The notes beneath the pieces are model-generated. The model did no database searches and had not been told where the DNA came from. It saw only the letters and a list, made by a program, of their open reading frames with translations. Positions 24,303 through 37,831 of a stretch of 64,000 bases of DNA are shown piece by piece. The stretch's first letter is position 1. Each line of letters starts with the position of its first letter. This DNA is from Trichopria drosophilae (taxonomy: Eukaryota > Arthropoda > Insecta > Hymenoptera > Diapriidae): NCBI GenBank assembly GCA_030407085.1, contig CM059584.1, forward strand, positions 121,806,501 to 121,870,500, written 5' to 3'. Position numbers and translations under genes: made by a program.

Positions 24303-27300
24303 GTTATTATACAATAAAATTTTCAAAATATGTATAAAATATTATGTTAAAATGTACAATTTTGTCAATAAATGTTCTATTGTACATGATATTTTAACTT
24401 ATTTAGTTCAGTCTAAATGTTGACTAAAAGTACCCTGCGATATTTATTGCATTTGTTGTGAGTGAATCGAAACTCATATTAAAACCGATGAACCAACTGC
24501 TCATATTCAATATACCAAAAAAACTGGCCAACATTTAGACTTAATATTTAGGTTATCATTTCATAATATTTCATACGTTTATGCAAGTATCAAACAAGAC
24601 ATACTTTTTTTATATACTTCATCAATAGATTGTAGTTAATAGAAATTTTCAGGTAGTAGGTTAAATAGTTTTATTGACTAACACTTGTAAAATTGAAATT
24701 GAGTTCTTTATGACGTTACTAATCATCTTCAGTAGTATAGTCTTAAAAACCAGCTGTGCTGGAAGAAAAAAAGATATTTATTCTTTTATTGGAAGAAAAT
24801 TTCAAATACTAAACATTTTAATAATAATAAATAAACAATATCTTTTTTTGAAAATTTAGTAGAAAATATACAGTGGAAACTACTCTAATTTGCATATATT
24901 AATTATCATTATCCAAATTGATTAATTTGCATTGACAAGATGACATTATAACGAAATTTAGAATTCTTTAAAGTATATTTATGTTAACTCATTAATATTA
25001 ACAGAATATTATTTATACAGTAGTGAAGTAAAAAGTCTTTATCTAATTATTAAATAATCTTCTCCCTGATGTTCATTCTTGTTAAGGAAACTTAATTAGC
25101 TCTAATATCTTTAGTGTATACTTCATGTTTGCAAAATATATCTAATCTTTCCGAATAACTTTAAAGTATTTCAAACTGTTAAGAAATATCTACTTTATTT
25201 AATAATGGTCCGAAATTACCAGTTTACCCCCTTCAGAAGTTTCGAAATGTCAGAGTGACTAAATGAGTAAGCCAGATTTGTAAAAATAATGGTTTTAATA
25301 TTTCCAAGGGAGTACACAGGAATACTAAATTAGTTATAAGGTATTAGTAAAATATAAATACTAATTCCATCAGGAAATGTACTTCGAGTATACTATTTTA
25401 AATTTAGTTGAAATTAATGATGGAAAATGGTAAAAACGTTCTAATTAATTGTAGAATTATAATCGTTAAAAAATACATTCCCTGGTAGAAATGAAAACAT
25501 TTTTTGTACAATTCCTGTTTATTCCCCTTATTTACCACGTTAAAGGTATAGGCAACATTTCTAGTCTAAGAAATATGGACAAATTTCTACCAGGTTTCGA
25601 TCAGTATAAAACTTAGTTTACTTCTCTTTTGGTTTTAAACATTTTCAACATTTCATAAGGATTTTGCATGATACAAATTACGAGTGTTTTTCAAAAACCA
25701 CATTTGTCTTTAAAACATAAATTGAACACTTAGTTTCTAGTTTCTAGTTAGTAGAATTTGACAATGAATAGACTTGAAATTGGCAAAATCACTTAAATAA
25801 GTTACACAATATTCTTCTTTTCAGCAAAACGTATTTTGCAAAATTAATTCAGAACTGATTTTGAAATTAATTTTTTTATAAAACATTAACCCCAAAATGA
25901 ACAGAAATTCCTATATATAATACTCTTACTACTTCAAAATGAGTTAAATATGGACTGAAACTTTTTATAAATTCATATCAAACGTTATTAGGATGAAAAA
26001 GTTTTAATGTTTGAAGAAAGAGTTACTTAAATATAAACTGCTGCTCACAAAATATTTCGAACAAATTCTGAATATCATAGAACATAAACGGATTTTACTA
26101 GAGTCGTTTTAGTATTTAGTTACATCGTTAACAATTATTTAACGTTGATTTTTAGATAAATAAATTTAGATAGATAAACATTTTTAACGGGATCAATTAG
26201 TTGTTATAAATGTATTCTATAAAAAATAATTTCTAAAAATAATATTCTCATAATCTTAAAATTGTTTCAATTTTGTTTATTGTACGAATTAGTACAATTA
26301 GTAATTTTAATTTATAACTATTACCTCTCATGTTAAATTATTTCAGGATATTAACATTATTTACGTATCTCTAATCACTCGATTTTAATTGTACTAATTA
26401 CAACCGGAAGTACCACTTATGCATTGAAATGCGTCATTTACGATATTGTTCAATTATTCCTAATTCAGTAAATATTCACTAATATTTCATATTAATTATA
26501 AGCGTGCATAACTTTTGGTTAAAATAATTATGTAATATGTTGAATTGATTGAAAAATAATAATTGCTGATCTTCAATAAAAGCTGCTTAACATAATTTGA
26601 TAACTCATAACTACTTAAACGATTGACTACCAAAAACATCAAAATTATTTTCATTTTGGATTTCATCAGCCATTTTTAATTTTTTAAAACTATTTTTGAA
26701 CTCAGTTTTGTGTTTCATTTCAGTTTCAATCAAAGTTTTAATTTTCTTTAACCTTTAGACATTTTGATGTCGACATTTTCATTTGTAAAAATGAGAGCCG
26801 TAAATTAACATTTTGCGCCCTCCTGTACGTTATTGGGTTAAAAGAAAATAAATGTATTTTTTATTTATACCAAACACATTAAATGGAGATAACTGTATTA
26901 AACTATTTTATAACTAAATTGATATGGTATTGTTATATATGTCAGCGTTAAGTTGATAAGAATAAAAGATGTGTACGTCATATCATTTGCTTTCAAACGA
27001 TCAATGTGTCAAATAAATAAATACCATTTGGAAAAAACTATTCCTACTAGCATGTGTTATTCATGACTGTAGGCATGTAGAGTTCGATCGACAAATCGGG
27101 ACCATCAGATGACAACTCATAGAATAGTAAGTCTACGTTTTAAGTCTAAATATAAAACTCGAGATAAAAAGTAAATTTTTTTTTAATACAATCAAAACCC
27201 TCCTACAATTTCTGTAGTTATAAAAACATAATTAAATTTATTTTATTAAATAATTTTACCAATTTCCAAAAAGTGTCAATAATATCTATACAAAACTAGA

Positions 27301-30300
27301 ACAGAGACTAAAATCCAGAAGAGTCTTAAATATTAACGCTAAATATTTCTAGTTTAGAAGAAAATCTTTACTGTGAAATGGTAATTAACAGCTATTGTTC
27401 AATTTATACATTTTAACACATTTTATCGTTCTGTCTACAACTTATGTATTGTGGAGCTTGGAGGTAAAATTAAAATATTTTAAATATGAAATTTGTAATT
27501 GAAAATGATCATCAGTTAACCCACAGAATAACAAACTTTCGAATTACAGAATCCAGAAGTTTATATTATTTAATAAAGAACAGTTTTATTTACCTTTCTA
27601 AATAAAATTTTAAATGATTAATTTAACATATTAGGAAGAATCATTAATAGACAAACTACTAATAACTAATGAGTTAATGACATTTGCATTTTTCAAACAT
27701 GATAATAATCTAGAAACAAATGTATAGAAACTAATTTCCCTTCAAAATAATCTGAATTTTACAAAAAGAATCCGAAAATGTATTTGTTTAATAAATTAGT
27801 ACTGATCGATGTTTTTGTTCACCTTTGTTTATTTAAAGAGTTTTAGTTTCACTTCGAGTTTCAAAGTAATCACATATAAAACTAAACTTTTCATTTTAAA
27901 AATAGACTTTAAAAAGTTATCGGCTGTACGTTTATTTAAAAAATAGTATATTTTAATAATTTTTCTCGATTTACAATTTTCTTTTAAAATGTATTATAAA
28001 AACCAAGTACATTAATCGGATGTTTGTCTAAGTATCCGTTTGACTACAGTAAAAAGCACAAATTAAATACTTTAAAAGCTAATGAAATACCTGCGTATAT
28101 AAATACTCCGTATTACTTTACATTCATTGCTTCGTTGCTATTTTTACATCATTTATTTGTTGTCCTGGATACTCTTTTCGATTAAATTACAAATCGTATT
28201 TTTCGTAGACTTGCATTTAATTTCGTCGTAAAAAAAAAATGTTACTGTTTTAATTTAAATGGCATTCAAATTCTTGACTCACCCTTAAACATGTCGTGAT
28301 TATTCGTTAATGAATGTTAAAGTAATCTTTAATTTCTAAAACGAAAATAATGTTTTATCCCGATATAAAATATCAATATTTGTTACAAATGTTTTTTATA
28401 ACCATGGAAACAATTTTCGTGGGGTTTTAAAGATATCCTTGTCTACTATCTAATTACTAAAGTATCTACTACATTAACAAACTTATGATTCATTAGAAAT
28501 GAAAATGTAATTACTTATTGTTTATTTTTTAGGTTTATAATTTTTTTCTTTTAATATAAATTAAGAAATTAAAACTGACTTAAGTTTAATATTTCAGCTT
28601 CATTTTCAGTAACTTTTTTTTGTATTATGAAAAAAAATAAATGCACGAAAAAAATGTTAATTATAAAATCTGTCAAGTTAATTTTTTTAGTACTCATTCC
28701 GTCGTTTTCAAAGTACAGTTTATAAACAATTTTGAGCTCAGACTAAAAAGTGTGACGTTTATTAAACAAAATAATGTATTAAATGTCTTTAAATTGTTTT
28801 TAATTTTTAGAGGTTTTACATTCATCATTTAATAAAAATATATTCAATTTTTAACCCTTACTTTCACACATTTTTCTTTATATGAGGATTGGTCGGAAAT
28901 TTGTTATTCAGAATTTTTTGGGGTCGCTGATTACAAATATGGACTTAAAATTTCTTACAATTAAACTTTCTAATTCAATAATTTATAATTGACTTCTTTT
29001 TAAAAAATGAACCTTTTCGGAACTTCATTTCTTCGTTTTTAATAGGAACTTAATAATTGCAATTTTTTAATATAATCTATATATTCTACTGTATATATTA
29101 CGATTATATTGATATCGTATATAAGAAAGAATTATGTATGTTAGAACTCGATAAAACTAAGTAAAACGAGGTGGTACTTTAGTACCGTTTTATGTAAGTG
29201 TTAAATCGAATATCGCCGTGATAATTAAGTTAATTTTTCTTTTTTATTTGTTATATTGTTACTTCTAAGTTAAGGTTTAAATTCGATTAGTCAAGTGTAT
29301 TGGTAAAAGAGTTTAATATTAATTTAATTATAATAATCGTCCAAAGATCCCTCGCTAGTCAAACAGGTTGGTTCGTGCTATCTTAATATTAAAATCACAA
29401 ACTTTACAATAAATATTCCAAACATTGCTTTGTTAGATTTGTTAGTGTATTGATTGTATATGGGTAAATATTCACGATCGATCTGTAATTTTCGTGCAAA
29501 TTACGTAATCAAACACACAACTTCAGGTATTTATCAAAGGTATTGTTAAGATCGTTTATTAAAGAGTTTTTAACATTCCGGGAGTAGAACTCGCTTTTGC
29601 GCCCTGCAGTGACATTTTATTTTATGAATTTAGACTCAGATTCAGATTCAGCAAACTAAAAAATCGAAGACTAACAATATTCCAACTAATTCGATTAATG
29701 TTTATTACTTTGGTATTTTACGCCATTTTGTTTATTACAATTTATAGCATCAAGGTCTATTGTCATCATGTCAATTGATACGATTCTCTCGTTAGAAATC
29801 CTCAAGTCGCTTCATAGTTAGTTAAAACTCATTTAATATTTTTTACTTCCGTTTCAGATCCGACATACAAAGAGAATAAAAATCGTTAAAGGAAGCATTT
29901 TTTAATAATACAATGCTTTAATACAAAAAGTAGCTAAATTAATTATTTTCATAGTAAATGGAAGGACAAAATAGTCCTGTTTACTATTTCCTTTAAATCA
30001 TTTGTACATAACCTCAAATATCAACTGTATCCTTTCATGTTGTTAATTCTACTTTTTTTGTATATTATGTATTTTACATATATTAAAATCGTGCCTGCCA
30101 TTTCTTCATGGTTCCATTAATCCTTTTTTCACTCTCTACACACTGTTTGACTTCATCACTATCATTATCAAAACTAATTTAAACAAGATTTTGTCAGCTA
30201 GTAAAGTGTACATTAGCGCAGTTAGAAATGAATATGTTGACTGTTGAATAAACCAGTTTTCCAAGTTCGTATGTATGAAATGCTGTCAACTGTATTCCTA

Positions 30301-30710
30301 TTTCTTTAAAAACTAACTCATTGGCCTTTTTTTGGAAAATGATTTGATCGATTTCTGCATAGTTTTCTCCTTACTGAAACTCGATTGTTCATTGTTGACT
30401 ATTTTTTGAACACATTCTTTGATTTCTCCAACCCACAAAGTTACCGATGGCAATATCTGATTCGAAGTGTGACTGAGCAAATAAAGTTAATACATGAAAT
30501 TGGAATATTTATTCTTAGTACTGAGATATTATGTCTTATCTGCACTGCTAATATTTAGCAATTACAGCTGAATTTTTGTCGATGAATCTACAATGAAAAC
30601 GTGTATACTTATAGAAAGTGTAACATTTGAGAGGAAATTTATTTAATTCAGTTAATGCAATACCTATTGATCACAAAATTGTTTACTTATATTGTATTAT
30701 TTAAATTTTA
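24303..30710. other. Long AT-rich intron-like stretch
   Basis: I read this region on both strands without finding a credible exon, RNA gene or element end. Short open frames are chance. A slightly GC-richer motif (ttttgcgccct) occurs near 26810 and 29595, suggesting a small dispersed repeat. Confidence 0.4.
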
Positions 30711-30861
30711 CACACTAAATTTCTTAAAGTGGAAATTTCCCTTTACTAATTGTAGATGGAAATATACCACTCTAATAAAGTGAAATTGCCACTTTAGAAA
30801 TAGTGGAAAAGTCACCTTTAGCAGAGAGTGGCTCAACTTTCAATTTAAGGAATTTAGAGTG
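30711..30861. mobile_element. Small TA-flanked inverted-repeat element, CACACTAAATT type
   Basis: The left end CACACTAAATTTCTTAAAGTGG and the right end (reverse complement CACTCTAAATTCCTTAAATTG) match, with TA on both sides. Words of the type CCACTTTA/TAAAGTGG recur internally (about 30728, 30766, 30778, 30796, 30825). The element is 151 bp, non-coding and MITE-like. Confidence 0.6.
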
Positions 30862-31079
30862 TAGTTATATGGTCGAATATTGTTGAAAAATCAAATTCGA
30901 ATCAGCAATTCCTTTGACTTTCTTGGCGTATGTTAATTTAGTATTATATTAAGTCAGTATTTTACTAATTCAATTAGTCAAGTAAATTATTAATGAAAAC
31001 GTCTATTAGTTACAGTTTATTGTCCAATTAATATGTCTCACAATATTCATAATAAAATTATAAAAAATGTTTTTTTCAG

Positions 31080-31405
31080 GAACGCTACCTAAAAAGAGTG
31101 AAGAAACTTTCAACAAAGGATCATCGGAAGCTCGTCTACCATAGTGGTTTTGTTACGCGCGTGTTTAAGTGCATATCGACGTTTCCCTAGGTGTCTTTAC
31201 ACGAAACGGTTTTCGCTCTACAGTCATCGAACACTTCGAGTGAGTCCCCCTTTTGCTTGACGGCGATTTCACAGATATGAAAAAATGTCGTATCATGGAA
31301 CGGATTTTAAAATATGTATAAAAATAAGAAAACACGTGGAAAAAGAAGTGGTAAACGTTAAGAACAAAAAATGTGAATCGCTAAATAAAACTGATAGTAA
31401 GGAAG
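31080..31405 (+). CDS. Candidate exon with start codon; protein not recognised (coding part 31285-31405)
   Basis: The acceptor tttttttcag ends at 31079 and the donor GGAAG|GTAAGT begins at 31406, both strong. From ATG 31285 (context aaaaaATGT) the frame is open for 40 codons to the donor, leaving one base. It begins MSYHGTDFKICIKIRKHVEK and continues lysine-rich to NKTDSKE. An in-frame TGA lies 27 bp upstream. A competing ATG at 31276 opens only a short overlapping frame. The 200 bp before the ATG would be 5' UTR, spliced to an upstream exon such as 19662-19880. A second donor-like GTGAGT at 31239 could give an alternative exon end. The lysine-rich N-terminus suggests an intracellular protein, but I do not recognise it. 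Confidence 0.45.
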
Positions 31406-31557
31406 GTAAGTCGTTATTAGTTCCCAGTCGTTGAAAGTAACGATACATTTAATCTTGTTTTTCAATGACAATGTTAATTTTTAACATTACTAATGGACAA
31501 AAATAATTACCAACATTTATTTGTCTTCGCACATTTACCTTACCAGTGACGCGGTGT

Positions 31558-32815
31558 GACAGAAAAACTAAGGAGAATGGAAATTTTTATTTTTATTCAA
31601 TTTATTCAGATTTGACAACAATTTTAGGATATTATTTGATTTTGAATATCATTTTCGTCATCATATCCTCAAAGTACATGTAATTCCGATTAAAATGATA
31701 TATTTGCTTACTGGAATTGGTTAAAATTTGACCGGGATTACTGAATTTTACAATTTTTGCAATTTTAAGCAAAATTTGAGTGTTTAGTTAATTTCATACT
31801 TTAATTGTTTCGGTCAGTATTTTAATTCCCCGAAAATATAATATATTCTAGCCTCTCTTTGCACACAAAAACGTGCTTAATTTGTGTCGAATAGTTCTAC
31901 TGTATATATATGAAGTAGTTCCACCCTTCATATCCGTTGAAAAAGTTTTTCTGTACTAATTTTAGGAATCTTTGTTGGGCGCCAAATTCGAAAAATGATG
32001 CAGGATAAGGAATTTCTAAATAACCTGTAAGCTGTAGAAATATGAGCTTGGACTAGTTTTATTTCATTGTGGGATAATTTTTTTGGTAATAACAAAATTC
32101 CGACTAAGTGACGTAGTATATGAATTTTAGAATGTCTAGGATGCAATGAATTGCAACGTGACGGTCAAAATTCATTTTTTACATTCGCATTAAAATTTCT
32201 TTTCCAAAAAAATTGGCCAACTCAGTGACGAACAAGGTAACAGATTCCATCAGGAAATAGTAGCTTTCGGAGCCCGTTTTTAAGGTACTCCAACAATATA
32301 CATCAGATGATGGTTTTTATAAACATAAAAGATCAAGCAAACATTTTTGAGTTGTGATATTTTTTAGTTACTGCCTTTTAAACTGCCCATTTTCCATTTT
32401 TGGTATTGCGCATGATATTGTATTATGATTCGAAGTTTCACCACATTCAAATTTTGCTTTTAATTCAAAAAATCGTAAAAATCCTGTAATCCCAGTTAAA
32501 TTTTAACCAATTTAAATAAACAAATAAGTCATTTTAATGGAAATTATATTCGAGATCAAATAATATATTAAAATTGTTATGAGTCTTTAACATATCGATG
32601 TAAATAACAGAGCTGCAAAGCTATATTCTTCTGTTTCGTAATAATGAAGATACTTTAAATTCTAGTTAAAGTTACTACATCTGTGAATTACTTTTAAAAA
32701 AAGTTAACAAAAAATGTTTTTTAAGTATGAAATGAGATTTTGTGGGTGCATGAAAAAAATAACCATATCAATCTTCTGAGTTTTTCGTGCCCTACAAGGT
32801 CTACTATGTCCTGTT
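31558..32815 (+). repeat. EQGERFHQ-type transposon-like repeat, copy 4, with long inverted flanks
   Basis: This is the best copy. The outer segment 31610-31805 is an inverted match to 32430-32580 over about 150-200 bp, so the coding core lies between long terminal inverted repeats. In the core, plus-strand frames read GIFVG.QIRKMM near 31970, AWTSF near 32050 and SDEQGNRFHQEI at about 32224. Multiple frameshifts and stops make it a pseudogene. The right edge near 32795 (gagtttttcgtgccctac) matches copies 2 and 3. Because coding and flanks travel together in several copies, the protein is most simply transposon-encoded. The superfamily is unknown to me. Confidence 0.6.
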
Positions 32816-35105
32816 AAATGTATAATTTTTTTTATTATAATAGTTCTCTGTCCTATTTTTTTCAACATTTCCGTTGTACATTGACAGTAGTTTTTTGTAA
32901 CATTATAATACTTCTATCTCTGAATTCTATGAAAAGACCGTAGATCTTTACTAAATTGACTCTAACCTAAATATTATAGATTAAAAAATACCTGAAATTG
33001 ATTCTTGTAGCATCTTTGACATCAAATTGTCCTTTTTTATGCATTTTTATGTTATGCCAATAATTCATAATACGACAAATTCGAAATACGAAACACGAAA
33101 ACAAATTATTTAATTAAAAATGGTTTGTCAATTGATAAAGAACCTTTTATATATAATTATTTAATTAAATTGAATTAACAAATCCACTAATAGCCGGTCG
33201 TTTTTTTTTCACAATAAACTAATGCAAATTTTAAAAGTTTTTGAAACCTTAAATATAACTCAATAAAAAATACAAAATACTTTATATTATAGACACATAT
33301 AAATACATAAGTTCCTTAATTATATGAAATAACTGGATATTTTGTATCATTGGATAATTTTTAGTAAACTGACTTAAAAAATTATCAAAGATAGGAGAAT
33401 TTGTTTACACTTACGCAAAAAATAAATATTTGTAAGTCGAATTTAAATTTTGAAGTTACTTTATAATATTTTTAATTTTAAATAAACAAAGTCGAGGTTA
33501 TTTTTTAAATGCCAGTTCATTGCATTATTATTTATTATTTTCTGAATTGACCAAATAACGCTTTAAAAACCTACAATCTTTAGCATATTAACTGTTTTAA
33601 GTAATTTCAATATAATTATTTATACTGCCATACTAAAAGTACGCAACTATGCACTTTCTTCGTTTTGTCAATACTTTTGATAATGAAAATTAAGAAAAAA
33701 AAACAATAATGAAAAATAGTTTTCGATATATGTTTAATTGTAAATAAAGTTAATAAAAGAAAAAAATGTATTTAAAAAAAAACTGATAAAACACCACCTG
33801 AAATTGTTGTTTAATATGTTTTTAAATTCAATTTATTAGATTATGACAGTGAATGTTCAATGAAATACAAGTTTACACTTTTAAATTTGTTTTAACATTT
33901 TTAGCAAAATTAATAAGAAAAACATGAATTGTTCGAAATGTTTACAAATTTTCGCTATTTTCAAAAAATTATGGTTATATTTCGATATATTCAGTAATAT
34001 AATTCTAATAAAATACATTTCAACCCGTTAGAAGGACATTACGTATCATGAAGCAAGAACAGCAATGTTACGTCTTAAATTTTTATGTCAAATAATTTAT
34101 CTTGAAATATTCCTAAAAAATATTAACGGTATATTATTCAGAAAATGCCTTAAATTAATTTTTAATAGTAATTAGAAACATATTTTTACGCAGTGATTTG
34201 AAATATTTTATAAAATGATTGCATGAATAGTTTTACTAGTATTTTACCAGAATCGTCTTTATAAGAAGTTTACAAACACGACAAAGAATGTTGAACAGTA
34301 GATATTTATTATTTAATATTTAAAAATCCTTATACTACATTCGTCAGAATATAAGCGTGAAGTACGCCATTACTAAACAAAGTTTAAATGTCGACTTAAA
34401 GTCATTTTTGCACGTACTGTGATGAAATAGAATTTTATGGAACTAGGGAGCAAAATATGTGATTACCGCCCAGTTCGAATTAGTCACCTGAGCTTCGCGA
34501 TTTTCCCTGAATAAATGTGTTTGCGTCTGTTTACATGGTTTTACAGTACGTGCCGAATATTCTATATCTTGAATCAATTTCGAATATTCAATGCATATTT
34601 ACTGCTGCACAGCAAAATCGGGTGTCCTAAGTGAAGACACTAAGACACTTAGAAGTGTCTCTTTTAAAATGTGTCTTGATTTAGACGTCTTAAAAAGTGT
34701 CTAATGAAATAAAACACATTTCATTTGAACTTTTAACATTCCTGTAGTATTTTTTCATTTGTTTTTGAATTTGCTAAATTTTATTCGAAAACGGAAACAA
34801 ACCGAATGTAATCCAAAATTTTACATATAAGAACGCTCTACGTGATCTGATATACAAGTGACGTCTGTATATTTATTTGTATACGTTTATTTACAGTTTT
34901 ACTTAAATTAATTGACCGAAAAATACCAAGAATTTTCATCATATTTATAATATTATGTTTAAGTTTACTCGAGTGAATTGCAAAATATCACTTTCAATGC
35001 AGACTTATTAAGCTGAATTCAAAATGTACGTTGCATAATCAAGTTAATCATAAATTTGTTTAGAAAAATATCTGTTGTTATTTTCTTTACATCGAATGAA
35101 TGTAG
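32816..35105. other. AT-rich sequence; one small palindromic-word cluster
   Basis: No supported gene. At about 34635-34712, AGACACTT/AAGTGTCT-type words occur six times in both orientations, like the subterminal words of the small elements elsewhere, but clear terminal repeats were not found. A 17-bp string shared with about 1580 lies at 34440. Confidence 0.35.
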
Positions 35106-35206
35106 CAATGAACGAGGAAGACAATAGGAAGACAATTGAAGAAATGGACCTCAGTGCAGCTGCTGGCCACTGCACAAGATTAGATATAAGACTCTTGTGC
35201 GTGTGA
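35106..35206 (+). CDS. Weak candidate exon continuing the 31080 exon
   Basis: A possible acceptor (ttttctttacatcgaatgaatgtag) ends at 35105. The exon at 31080-31405 leaves one base, and CA|ATG here would complete an Ala codon in phase. The frame then reads MNEEDNRKTIEEMDLSAAAG and continues to HCTRLDIRLLCV and a TGA at 35204-35206. The acidic composition contrasts with the surrounding AT-rich noise. The pyrimidine tract is about 20 bp from the AG, and the minus strand is also open here, so the call is weak. Confidence 0.25.
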
Positions 35207-35535
35207 CAGCGGCTATGATGGGGCTTCTTTGACACAGCTTAATATTCAACGAAGGAAATGAAATACATGAGTGCAATACTGCAGGAGGGACCCGGAAAAG
35301 AAACGGATGCACAGGTAAAACTGAAGAAGACCTACTACAGCCCTAATATCGCTTACCGAAACTCAGTAACTTGCAATCCCTCGTTAAAGTCACTCTCCCT
35401 CGTTTCATATGTATATCTTCCTATTTTCTCAAATTACAATCATTTGTTTCACATTTCCGAGTAACCGTAATTCATTTCGGTTTTGTCTGGAATAATAACA
35501 GAAAACCAATATCGATGATTGGTTTATTTTTGGTA

Positions 35536-37003
35536 AGGTAAATATCCCAGTGGTTGTACACTTAAGACATTTTTTTATTTGAAATAAAATGTTACAATGT
35601 AAAAGTCTATTCGTGGGACAAACTGCTTGCATATATTTAAAGTTTGATCATTCTAGTTTCTGATTCCGGAATAATTTTTATTATAATATTCAGTAAGATT
35701 TATTTATGACGCAAATAAAGCGGGAAATCCAAATGTCCTAGTTATTGCACACTCATTATAGGTTATGTGCCACTGTTTGCACACATAATGGCTCTGTTAG
35801 TGCACACCTTTTTTAAAGGATTTTAAGAATATTTAGGAATTTGCAGATTGCAGGAATTTTCATGAGGTAATTCATATTTATATTAAAATTTAACCAAAGA
35901 TTAACTTTAATTAGTCTATACACTTTTCAACGATTAATATACTAGTTTATAACCGTATTTACATGTTTTTTATTTTATTTTTCTGTCAGCTTCTTTTTCT
36001 TTTTTGTCGAATTTCTTAACTTGCTTTATTGACTTTAATCTGTTTTGAAACTCTTTTTTCTCTTTTAGGATTTTTGTTTCTGTTCTCGTTCTTGATTTTT
36101 ATGCAATTGTTCTAATTGTTTTTTCATTTTCTCTCGTTTTATACGCTTTGCTTCTTTTTCTTGTAAAGTTTTCTGTTTGTCATTATCATTTTGTGTAGCG
36201 TATAGTAGCCACTGATCACTGATAGCTATACAAAAGGAACATTTACAGTACTCCTTCTTTTAGTTTCTTTTTTTTTGTCGGGTGTCCAAAAGAGAGCATT
36301 TTGAAATACCAATGGAATCTCGTGAAGTTATATATTTATATTCTATATTATCATATTGTAAAAATATCTATTTAGAATGACATAAACTAATTTTTTACAT
36401 GCAACCTATATGTGTACGCAGTAATAAAACTGACCTAACCGATATTTGACGAAAATTAAGTACTAAGGACGAGTACTTGCCAATATAGATCAACTAACGT
36501 AGATTTATTTTATGCAGATTTATTACATAAATAATAATGTTGTCACTTTTACTCGTAATTAAGTACGAATGAGGAGCGTGAAATACAGCGCGACAAGCGT
36601 TCAATCATTGGGACAACGATTGTTTTTCACGTCCCAGTGTCTGAACATGAAAATTATCACTTTAATATTTTTGTTTAAAAAGCGTATTGCAAAAGAATCT
36701 CGATATTCTTCTGAAAAAAATGAGCTATTTTATTTATCTCACAATTGCGAAACAGCCGAAAGAATGGAGTGACAAGCTTTCATCTTCCCTTAAGCTTTCT
36801 GGTAAGAAATCTATAAAACTGTCTTCATGACGCATAAATAATACATATGAATAATTAAAATTTATTTACAATATCAAATAAAGATTTGCAATTATGTTGT
36901 AAGTGTTAAAATTTCAAAATGGTTTTTGGAATAATTCATAAATCAAAATATATGCGATGGTGTGCAATCACTAGGACTTGTGCAACCACTGGGACTTTTA
37001 CCT
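35536..37003 (-). mobile_element. Decayed pogo-like DNA transposon
   Basis: The ends AGGTAAATATCCCAGTGG and, inverted, AGGTAAAAGTCCCAGTGG are followed on each side by TGCACA-type words (cctagttattgcacac near 35737, and its inverse near 36968). TA dinucleotides border both ends. A transposase C-terminal remnant lies inside on the minus strand (35962-36324). Most of the catalytic domain is absent, so the element is a deleted derivative. The pogo assignment rests on the remnant's resemblance to C-termini of CENP-B/Jerky-type DDE transposases and on the TA target. Confidence 0.55.
35962..36324 (-). pseudogene. C-terminal remnant of a pogo/Jerky-type transposase
   Basis: The minus strand reads HEIPLVFQNALFWTPDKKKR, then, after one in-frame stop, KEYCKCSFCIAISDQWLLYA, followed by a long Lys/Glu-rich coiled tail (KQKTLQEKEAKRIKREKMKK and onward). 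A frameshift near 36065 lets the basic tail continue to about 35962. The order of Pro/Lys-rich linker, a W-containing conserved block and a charged tail is typical of the C-terminus of pogo-like DDE transposases, as far as I recall. The DNA-binding and DDE domains are not present upstream in any frame. Confidence 0.5.
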
Positions 37004-37005
37004 TA

Positions 37006-37831
37006 ATTCTATTTTGAAAATAATTTGAAGGTAAACAAACTTTTACATTGGTGTAGTAATAATTCCTAAACTTGAATTACAGGTAACCCGACACACGTGT
37101 CATTCACCTATTTTTCTGAACCTTGGTATTAAAATATTGAAAAGTAATTCACACATATTTTTTTCGGCCCGTTTTTGGATTTTAAGTTTAGAAAACAACC
37201 TTTTTCAATTAAGCGGGATGAAAGCAATATCTCAGACAATATTTGTTAAAATTCCATGAAACTTTTTAATCCGGAGGGTTTAAGTTTGTTGATTACAAAA
37301 ATGATGTCAGATTTTCAGAACTCAAAATGGCGGATCCAATATTTCTGACATTTTATGTTATAAACGGTACATAAAAAATATTTGTCAGTGAATAAAAACG
37401 AATCCCTTTTTAATAATTGTCATTAATTGTAAGCGATATATCAGAATAACTTTTGACTGAATAGCATTTTACTTTTTGATCCGTAGTTTTGGATATGCCG
37501 AAATTTAGGCTGATTGAAAATGTTGAATTTTGAAAATGTGAGTGGATATCCGTAAAAAACGACTGTGAAAAATATAAACAGGAAAAAGAAGAATCAACGA
37601 TACCAAAATGATCTATAATCATAAAGTACATAAAGTGTTAAAATTTAATATTTCAATAACTGCAAATCTTAATTTTAATTTTCACACAAAGGATTATAAT
37701 TGTTACATATCGTTAACTTAATGATATTGTTTATAATGAAAATATTTGAACAAAGTAACTTTTCACATCTGGCACACCAATGGTAAGTGGATTTTTTATT
37801 AAATAAACTTATTTATTTATACCTGAAATAA
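37006..37831. other. AT-rich spacer
   Basis: No gene was recognised. The string aaaatggcggatcc near 37325 resembles the aaaatggcgga motif in the 48-49 kb inverted repeat but has no further match. Confidence 0.4.

Noticed and set aside
34635..34712. AGACACTT word cluster as a small transposon
   Set aside because: Words recur in both orientations, but no convincing terminal repeats or target duplication could be placed.
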